This document shows positions 54,799-64,000 of a stretch of 64,000 bases of DNA, one piece after another (the first letter of the stretch is position 1; each line of letters opens with the position of its first letter). The position numbers and the translations under genes were made by a program. The notes under the pieces are model-generated. The model did no database searches, was not told where the DNA came from, and saw only the letters and a program-made list of their open reading frames with translations. Origin of the DNA: Macrotrachela quadricornifera (taxonomy: Eukaryota; Rotifera; Eurotatoria; Philodinida; Philodinidae). The DNA is taken from positions 1,358,564-1,422,563 of the forward strand of contig JAJEKB010021384.1 of NCBI GenBank assembly GCA_022393335.1, read 5' to 3'.

Positions 54799-56896
54799 TT
54801 CATTTTAAACATTGATCAAGACTTTTTTTAATCATTTTGTGCATTATTTAATAAAACAAAATAAGAAAAAAATCTAAAAAACAATTTTATTAAGATCAGT
54901 AGAACCTATAAACAAAAATTTTATGGTTCATGACTTAAAATTAGTTGATACTAATAGTTTTTTAAAAATTATATAGAATTCTAGAATGCTATTATATTCA
55001 GAACATAGAATGCAAAGTAGACATAAAAATATTTCACAAACTAATCGAAATTACAGACCGACGTCGCATTCTCTGTTTGATCTGTAATAATAAAATTTAA
55101 TATATTTTCTAATTAAGATAATAATATACAGGAGATTATTTTTCCTAGACTGTAAGTATAGGGTCTAGAAACGAGAATTCATCGTACTGCATGTATCGCT
55201 TTTGTCGATAACAAGGCACAAACGACCATTTTTTGACACTATGTTATCACTCGTACATTAAACAACGCGATGATACGTGGATGGTTTATCACTATCATCA
55301 ATCAATTCGATAATTTATACAAAATTGGTATAATCATTGACCCATTTGTTAAGTCTTACATCCTTCAATCATAAACAATTATGATCCAAACAAATTTTAC
55401 TTTTACAACAACACTTCGAAAATCTTCTGTTTTGTGTACAACAAAATGATTTATAACTGTGTAAATTAGTAGTACTTAAAAATATGCAAACGTATTTTCT
55501 ATCTGATAATATATTATATAATAGCTTATCATTTGAGAGAGCCTTTTTATGAAGGAAAAACCATTATGAAAATATATTCAAAGACAAAAGATGCTCGATT
55601 AATAATAATATATTGTATTTAACGTATGAATTAGTTAATATCGATTCGAAAAAAGGGCGAGTGACTATTTTTTGAATAAATTTTGATAGAAACAAGCTAG
55701 AGAGCTACATTTTCCATCATTGGTGTAACTTTGATGGTTTTTTATTGATTAAAAACCATTTCCTTTTATTATAGAAACGAACAAAGAAGAAAACACAGAG
55801 AGAAATACGAGAACAACAAACTATAGCAGAAGAAGAAAACAAAACAAAAAGATATGTATGCACGTATATATATGTGTCAACATATGTCAAGAAATGGAAA
55901 ATACTCCGTACGGATATAGAAATGTCCATTTGGATAAATCCAAGATAATGTGGTGATATTCCATGTTCTGACACATATCACCAACAGTTGAAAAGAGGCT
56001 TATCTAGCGCGTCGATTCGTATAAAATTGTTGAAATTTATTACATAAATAACTAATGATCCATAGCCATCTTGAAAGAGTATACTGTTGCACTTTGAAGA
56101 TATGACATATCTTTAACTTTGAGGAGTGGAATAGAATCGCCAACTGATGAGCTACAAATCTATGAAATGCCGAAACTTTTATCTCAGTTTGGTTTTAAAG
56201 TTATGAATCGAACAAGAATGATAATTGACCAAGTTTTTTTATCCATTTTATCTTGCGCAAAATATTTTTCAATTATTATTAATGATGTTTTTGATTATGA
56301 TGAATTGATTGGTAATATCTATCTTACTACGAAGCAAGTCATTTTTTATCGAAATTTTGTCATTAGCGATCGTATGATATTGCTTTCTTATGTTACTATA
56401 TTGCTAACTTGAAATACATACATCATATTTCACAAGTACGCATAACCAAAAGCGACACATTTAGGACTAGAGGTATAAGCCGAAGGGTTGAACAACGACG
56501 GCGACTAAAATTTTCCAATGTCTTAGGATCAGCGGCGCCGGCCGATATTTATAAGTTTAATTCAGAGCATTTTAATTGCATTTAATACTTCAATTAGAAG
56601 CTGATCGATAAATCGTATGTCATGAATATATATCAGTATTCTATACTAATAATACTAATTACTCGCTTGTAAACATATTAAGTAGATATTCTGACCTGGT
56701 AAGGAACAGAAAATTTAGATTTCTAAATGAATTATAATTTTATTCATTTAAATAAATATTCAGTTTTTTTTTAAGAATATTAGTTATGCTCTGAATTATA
56801 TTTATTCAATTATTAATGGAAATTATTGAAAAACATGTGCAGAAAAGTCTTCATTTTTCGGTAAAAATCTGTCATTATGAAACGTATGTAAGATAA
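54799..56896. other. Intergenic stretch
   Basis: No supported gene. A 97-codon plus-strand frame at 56119-56412 (IDQVFLSILSCAKYFSIII) lacks a family signature. A short GC-rich island (AGCGGCGCCGGCC) stands out at about 56530 in otherwise AT-rich DNA. Confidence 0.3.
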
Positions 56897-59800
56897 TTAA
56901 GCTTGATAAGTTATTTTCAAGTATGGCAAAGCTTGTGCATAACGATAAACAATATATTCTTTAAAAGTGAATTTTGTTCCACGAACAGAATGATAATCTT
57001 TTGGAGCCGAAGTCAATTGTTTATTTATTGAAGGTTGTATAGATTCTTTACCTAATATGACTTTATTATAAAACATCACACATTTGTGTTTGCCATGTTT
57101 TGCAGCTGTATAGTTGTGAGATTTTTGAGGATTATCAGCAAAATAAGCACCGGTACCTAAACAATGACATCATTTTGAAAAGTGAAGTGTTAATTTTTTT
57201 TTCTTTTTCGGACTGTCATCATTTTTATTTAAATGATATTTATCAATCCGAAAGTCAAAATTGTTTATATCAAATTTTTTAAGTAATTAACCTTCATTTT
57301 TGTTATTTATCTGATGATGAGCACATTTGCTTTGTTTATATCACATATCAATGTTATCAACATTATGGGAGAGATTAAAGCATGTTCTATACTCCGTTGA
57401 TCTTGAGTTACTGTTCGCAATCAGCTATTGATAAGAACTTGAGTTCTTATATTAGATTCTCCTTCTTTTCTGATTTCTTGCATAGAAAGTAAATAGGCTC
57501 TTAGTTGGACAATCAACAAGTCTCGAAAGGACAACAAGCAAATAAGCAGATATACACTTACCCCATGCTCCGTCTTGACTGAAAAAACGATCGTCATAAC
57601 CAACTTCTATTATACCTTTAATAGCATCATCAGTATCGGTGTCATGAAACAGTTTTTGTTCGTTTGGATTACGATTTGGACATTCTCTTGCAATGATTTT
57701 TTTCATTGATTCATACGCATCTTCCAAAACAGGATTTTTAATTTCTTCAATAGAAATTATTTTAATCGGTGGTTGAATCACTTGCATCTTATGTGTTACT
57801 GCCTTGTATAAAGTTGATGTAGAAGGTAGCGGTACGAGAAGTGCAAAATATTTTGGATGGGGTGATGGTATATAATCAATTGGTTCTCCGATTTGTGTCC
57901 ATTGTCGTAAAATCATTTTATCAATACGTTCTTTAACAAGTGTATCTATTGGACGAAGTACTTGAAAACGTTTATTTTTGATATTTTCAACAATCGTTTC
58001 TAATTCAATAGAATAGGGTGATTGTGTTATATCAATACGCATTCCAATTTCTCGAGGATAATCTTTTTCTAATGAAAGATTACTAACATCGAGATCAATA
58101 CGATCATGTGTTAATGCAACATGAGGTTCAATTAGATCCATTGTAAATGGACCTGTTGGTGCATCTTTATCAATTAGTAAAATATATCTCCAATCTTCTC
58201 GTTTTACTTCACATGTTATATCAAATTTATATAATTCATCTCGAAATTTATCAATATCAAAATACATATTCAATGGTAAATGACAATCTAAATCACCTGG
58301 AACAACTTCTTCGTCTATACGAGGTATTAATTGACCATTTGCATTAATTCGATATTTAATCCAATCTATTGGATTGTGTAAAAGAGTAGATGGTCGATTT
58401 TTATAATCTCCTACGATCCAATCACGAACGAAACCACCTTCTAATTTACATTGAAATTTACATACGGCTATCCAAGCTACAACTTCCATTCGTGATTCAC
58501 GTGTTGCTTCATTACTTTTCACACCTTTATATAGATCAACCATTGTTCGCTGACTATCGGTTATACGCGAAATTTTTTCTTCGATTTTCTGATAAGTTTT
58601 ACGCATTTTTGGATGAAGTAGACGCGGTAGAACACCTAAAATATCACATGAGAGATAAAAATAAACAAGTTTCTTTAACTAGATATATTAGTTTTCTTCA
58701 TCGGACGTAAAAAGAAATTCTAGATTGGTGTACTTACCTGCCATCGGAGGTCGAATTACAACGCAACGTTTTAACCAAGATATAAATGAATCAAATTCTT
58801 TCTTGACATTTTTATTTTCAGAATCTCGTCCTTCAACTGTAATTTCACAAGTTTTTGTGGCCGGATTATTCTTAACCATTATTTTCACTTGTTTTTCGGC
58901 CTCCCATCGCCATTGCATTGGTTGAAATATGTATGTCATCTTTGTTACACTTTCGAGATTTCTAGATAAATTGTCAAATTCAGCTGTATTTGGTTTGCAT
59001 GTATTCTCCAATTGGAAATTCATTATCGTTACCATTCCTTTTCTTATTTCCAATTCATCATTAAAAACCGTACATACGGCACCATCTAGTGCAATAGTTT
59101 TCTTGTTCAATAGTGCATTGATGAAACTGGATAAAGTTGATCGAATTTTTGAAAAAATATTTTTTCCATGTAAATGAGTTTCTTCCTCAACAGTAAGATC
59201 AATATTACGCTTTAATATATATTTGACCCATGATGGTTTTAATTCGCCAACAAATGAGATAACTGCTTTTGAACGAATTGCTGTTGAATAGCGAACATCT
59301 CTAGCTAGTACGATAGATACAGGTGCTTGACTTATATGGCGTGTTAGAGTAGATTGAAGATCTAATACAGCTTTATCATCATCATCATTATTTTGAACTT
59401 CATTTAGATTTTTGTATCGTATGTATCGATGAGTTCTTTCATGTAATTCTTTCATTGAAACGAATACATTATCACTATATCCAGCTAATAATGATTGTGC
59501 TATACGTTTCCAATTTCTAGATTGAATTTGAGATTTTTGACGATAATCAGCTGATAGATTAAAAGCTTTTTCTAAAGTGTTATAACGTCTAAGTGCTTGT
59601 CGAATGATGTGTTGAATACTGTTTAATCCTTTCGCTTCACAAAATTCTGGTATTTGAGATTGATTCAATGAAGCAGATTGTTTCACAAGTAATATTTCAT
59701 TCATAACATTTAATAATGTCATAAAATCTCCATCTGGACTTTTCATTGATTGTGGAATATTTTTTAATAGAGCTGTTGTATTTAAAACACTGAGAATAGA

Positions 59801-62800
59801 TGAAAGACAAATAAGATCACGTCCACAATTATATTTATTCAATGCTGCTAATACTGATTTGGACATAGCTAATGTACCAAAATCAGGTAACTTAGCTAGA
59901 CATTCACCTTCGTCAGTAAAATGATTACTGGGAGCTGTTTCCAAAATATCTAGTAAAAAAAATTAGTATACTATTATGATACTTAATACTGATGAGATTA
60001 ACTCTCGCATACGATGAAACATCGTAGTAAAGCTACTGTATCTACGGTAATGATGAGTATTCATATATTACTCACTTAATATTCTGAGTTCTTCTACCGT
60101 TGCATTCATAGCCTTTTGTGATGGTGGATCAGGCAGAAATGCTTGTAGATAATGTAATCCACGTTTAATTGGTGATCTTCTCAAGGAAAATTCCATATTT
60201 GTCAAATCTGATACACATATGTGAGGTGTTGGAAAGGGCTTATCTTCTAATCGAAAATCATACAAATAATAATATTCTCCAGATCTTGTTCTACCCAATC
60301 GACCGAGACGTTGTTTTATGGTTGATTCAGCTGCTCGAACTTGTTCCAGCACAGTTCGCTTTGATTCAGGATTATAAATCGGTATATTAACCATACCAGT
60401 ATCAATAACATATTTCAAAGATGGAAATGTCAATGAAGTTTCAGCAACTGTAGTTGAAAAGAATACACTTCCAATTTCAATGTATGATTGCTGAGCAGAA
60501 GCCGATTGTGATTGTATTAATGGATAAGCTTTAATTGTTTCATGACTTAATTCCGCTAATAAACGACAGCATTGATGAACTTCTGAAACAGAATTAACAA
60601 AGCATAAAATTTGATCATTTCGTTGACGTTTTCTATATAATTCTTGTACAACATCTAAAATGTTTTGATTTAGTCGAGGAATTTTGTCTACACGATATCG
60701 AGTATTGGATTGTATCATTTGAAATTCATCAAAATCGTTATTTAAAATACGACGAAAAAGTCGAGGTACAGATTGATCAAGAGTAGCAGATGAAATTATA
60801 AGTTTCATTCTCGATTTTAGATTTGGTTTTAAACTCAATAATCTAGCTAATAATGCTAAACAAATATCAATATTAACTGAACGCTCATGAACTTCATCAA
60901 TAAAAAATACAATTGATTTGTTTACTTGAGTGTGTTCTGTAATAAAATTTTCATTATATAAAAGAGATTCTTTGAGTAAACCATCAGTTAAATAAAGAAT
61001 TTTACCATTTGCATTTTCTTCATCACCACTCACTGCCCATCCTGCTATTTTCTGATCTGATTTACCCGTATCCATTTCGATTGTTTTATTAACATGTTCG
61101 GATATCATTTTACAAGGTAATCGACGAGGTTGAGTTACAAGAACTTTATCATAACCTTCTGCTATAAGCAATGCTGGTACTAAACTTGATTTTCCTAGAA
61201 ATAAATTTCATATGTTATTAGAAGAATGAAAAGCACAATATAGAATAGTTAAATTTACCTGATCCTGTTGATGTCGTGATTGTTATTACAGTATTTGTTT
61301 GAATTTTATCTAATAAATCTTTTGAGGATTCAAACAAAGGTAATTGTACTGTAAAACAAGAATAGTAGATCATTATTTGTTGTAATAAGATTGGTATTAA
61401 ACTAAAATGTTGTAATTCATGACCTTGATAAGCTGGATTTGTTTTCAATGTTATTTTAATTTGTTCGAGAAAATATTTAATTGTATTGATAGATTTTATT
61501 GTTGGTTTTTGATCAGTTTTTAATCGTTGAAATGAGACATTTTGTTTTATAAATTCATCTAGTGCTCGATTTTTGAGTTCATTAATTTCGTTCTCAAATG
61601 AATTTCTCTCTAAGAATTCATTAGTATATGTTCGTAATTCAATCCAAGGTGGATTTGATATTCCCCGAATTGATTGTTCTGTTAATAATTTCGCTTTTTC
61701 TCGAATTGAATCTTTGAATCTATTAACATATTCATTATTCTTTTCTTCTAATAATTCAATTAAAGTTTTCATATATTGTTTCCAAGAATATGTTTTCGAG
61801 TTAACTTGAACTAAATTTGAAGTGATTGATTTTGTGATTCGTTTTAAATATCGTTGATAGAATTCTTTTCCTGAATTATATGAATTGAATAGATTGATCA
61901 ATCGTTTGAAAGCATTTTTAAATATTGTATGATGATCTATGAAGCCAGTTAGAGTAATCTTAAATGTCTCGTTTTCTTGTGCAAATATTAATTTTGGTAT
62001 TCGCTTAGAAAAATATTCGTCGATACCAGAGATACTTTCCTTTAAATAATTGTCAAAGAATTCAAATTTTGGCACTATGAAATCATGCATAATTTCGATT
62101 TGAATATCGTTATAGTTGAGAGTTTGAATACGTTTCTCAATTTGTTTCAATATATTTCTTTTCTCTTCTATTTGTTTTATATCATCAATCAATTTTGTGT
62201 TTTGTTCAAGAGCAACACGTAAATTTTCTTCATGCTGTTGTCTTTCGAGCTCATATTTTTGATCAATTTCTGCTTTGATAATCGTCCATTGTTCTTCTTT
62301 TTCTCGTTGTTGAAGACGAAATTGATTGATTTGTTGTTTAGCTGTATTCAGTTCTTCTTTATGTTTCTGTTCTATTTCATCTATTAGAGAATTTTGTCTT
62401 ACAATTTGAACTGTTTCGATATCGGATGAATCTTTCAAATTTTCAATTCTTTCATCCAGTTCAGAAGTTACTGTTAAATCTTCTACAAACTCGGTTATTT
62501 CAACTGAACGAGGTTGTTGCGTATCTGTGACTTTCGTTTTGCTATCATTGAAATATTCATCGGCATTGACCATATTTTCATGTTCAGTATTATGTATGGC
62601 TAAAAGAATTGATATATCTTCATTATTTATCATCGTATCCAATGATATCGAAATAGTTTGAGAAGATTTCTCTATCTTAAATAAGATTTCGATTGAATTT
62701 ATAATAAATATAAATATGTTTACCTCATTATTTGTCTCATCAATATCATTTGATGAGTTATATTCTTCATCATTTATATCATCATTTGGTTCTTGTTCAA

Positions 62801-64000
62801 TAGGATTATTATGAGTTGATTGAGATACTTCTCTGAGACGTTTAGTAGTCAATGGTATTGGTTCTAGATTTGTTAATGTTTGAAAATTATTAATATTTGT
62901 TATACGATTTTTTTTCAGATCATTATTCGATACTAATTTTGGTATCCATCGAAGAAAACCTGATATTGTATTTTGTTTATTATTAAATGAAAATTTCATT
63001 AAATCAAATTGTATTCGATCATCAGATAGACCATCTACACGTAAATTAATACACATTCGTCGATTATTCATTGCTTGATCTAATAATGTGTTTGTATTTG
63101 CATCACAATTATACCAAGAATTAAGTTGAATATTAGATCTATGATCTTCTGTTGTTGAAAGATCGATAGCTATTAAACATGTTTCACTATTTGAGTTTGA
63201 TAAGGGATATTTTATTAGTAGAATTTGCCATAGAGCATAACAATCGAAATTGAAAATTGATGAACCACGACATCGACTCCATGCTAAATCTTCATTTTGA
63301 TCTTGATCTCTTCCCGATCGTAGAAATCGAAATGTTGAAATAGTATAAATAGTTGAAGATATTGTGATACAAATTTCTTGTTTAAATTGTTGATCAAATT
63401 TGACAATCAATGATTCATTTAGTTCTTTACATACATCGATTTCAAACAAAAACCATTTCGAATCAGAAAATGGTTTATATTCCCAAATACAATCTTTAAT
63501 TGATTGATTTGTTCCTTCAATAATAGGAGTTGAAGGAAATTTATGTTCTCGTTTTGTATAACCAAGATTAAGAAAATTTTGAAAATATTCAATAATATGT
63601 TGATGATGTTCACCATTCATAATTGCTGTTTCTTCGGCTTGATTTAGAATAAAATAATTCGCATCATGCTCGATTAAGTATTTAACAATATCTAAATATC
63701 CACCAAAACATGCTGCATGTAATGCAGTTGAAGCAGCTTTTGGTGATACTTGATAATTAGGATCAATAATTATATCCTTTGATAAAGCTTTATCAAGATG
63801 TTGATTTTGAGCATTAACAGAACATTGAGCATCATCGATGAGATATTTAACTAATTGCATGAAATTATTTCTTGCTGCTGAATAGAGTAATGTTGTACCC
63901 CAAGGACCAGGTTTATCTTTTAATGTTGGATATTTCTCGATGAATTTTTTTACCTCAGTTAAATTTCCTTTCCATGCAGCTTGAAAACCATCGAATGAAT
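56897..64000 (-). CDS. Ankyrin / WWE-like / DEAH helicase / nucleotidyltransferase-like / PARP fusion, 5' partial
   Basis: Minus-strand exons: 64000(partial)-61259, 61194-60076, 59949-58738, 58635-57562, 57156-56897, all joined in agreeing phase; an in-frame 54-bp intron at 62723-62670 is likely. About 2100 residues are visible. Order: ankyrin repeats (TALHAACFGGYLDIVKYLIE, 63998-63600); a WWE-like segment (IWEYKPF ... AWSRCRGSS, about 63490-63255); a coiled coil (62400-62110); a DEAH-type helicase core with TSTGSGKSS split by the first intron, TQPRR, FFIDEVHERS (about 60900), SSATLD, TTVAETSL and QRLGRLGRTRSG (about 60300); an HA2/OB-like region; GGFVRDWIVGD (58438) with PGDLDCHL (about 58290), like the GGxVRD...DxD signature of CCA-adding/poly(A)-polymerase folds; and a PARP domain (LFHDT at 57650, GTGAYFAD across the last intron, KEYIVYRYAQALPYL, stop). 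PARP triad H-Y-E is intact, with HDT in place of the usual HGT. Likely an RNA-acting ADP-ribosyltransferase; substrates unknown. Confidence 0.85.

Noticed and set aside
56119..56412. 97-codon plus-strand frame before the fusion gene
   Set aside because: Hydrophobic AT-driven composition without motif.
57421..57603. Minus-strand frame extending exon 4 past the donor
   Set aside because: The GTAAGTG donor at 57561 and the phase-matched PARP exon at 57156 explain the sequence better than read-through.

Overview
The window looks like nuclear DNA of a bdelloid rotifer (Adineta/Rotaria-like). It is AT-rich with sparse genes. Introns are mostly short (about 50-130 bp) with GT..AG ends. Gene types are ones known to be common in bdelloids: LDLa/EGF ectodomains on seven-helix receptors, ADP-ribosyltransferase-TPR genes, and genes that look bacterial or fungal. 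Many small inverted-repeat elements and decayed DNA transposons lie between the genes. The taxonomic call is an inference from these features, not a database result.

Layout. 1-0.5 kb: edge of a minus-strand membrane protein gene, apparently frameshifted. 0.6-8.5 kb: non-coding, with a tandem duplication, two TTAA-flanked piggyBac-type non-autonomous elements and a tRNA-like fossil. 8.5-11 kb: an intact intronless bacterial-type dynamin-like GTPase. 11-14.8 kb: repeats and a 378-bp foldback element. 14.8-19.7 kb: a 1605-residue LDLa/EGF/7TM receptor. 20-26.6 kb: mostly non-coding, with a decayed minus-strand coding stretch and a foldback. 26.6-27.9 kb: a GC-richer helical protein locus interrupted by two in-frame stops. 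28-35 kb: MITEs, a third TTAA element, two large inverted repeats and one possible 41-residue peptide gene. 35.2-36.9 kb: a broken unknown gene running into a 400-N gap. 39.3-40.3 kb: a two-exon secreted protein with basic processing sites. 40.6-41.8 kb: a short EGF/7TM receptor. 42.8-43.4 kb: a foldback. 44.6-49.8 kb: a four-exon oligopeptide (OPT) transporter whose first intron holds a DD41D mariner-type element. 50.1-51.7 kb: a dead DD34D mariner with long inverted repeats. 52.4-54.8 kb: decayed ART-TPR and Ly6-like genes. 56.9-64 kb: a large minus-strand gene continuing past the right edge.

The right-hand gene is the outstanding object. Joining five exons by phase gives one polypeptide with ankyrin repeats, a WWE-like segment, a coiled coil, a complete DEAH-box helicase core, a segment with a GGxVRD...DLD nucleotidyltransferase-like signature, and a C-terminal PARP catalytic domain with an H-Y-E triad. 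This order implies a single RNA-remodelling, RNA-end-modifying and ADP-ribosylating protein.

The genes do not form an operon or an obvious pathway. Shared themes are ADP-ribosylation (PARP fusion, dead ART-TPR), large cell-surface receptors, genes of probable foreign ancestry (dynamin-like GTPase, OPT transporter, GC-rich helical locus) and recent pseudogenisation.
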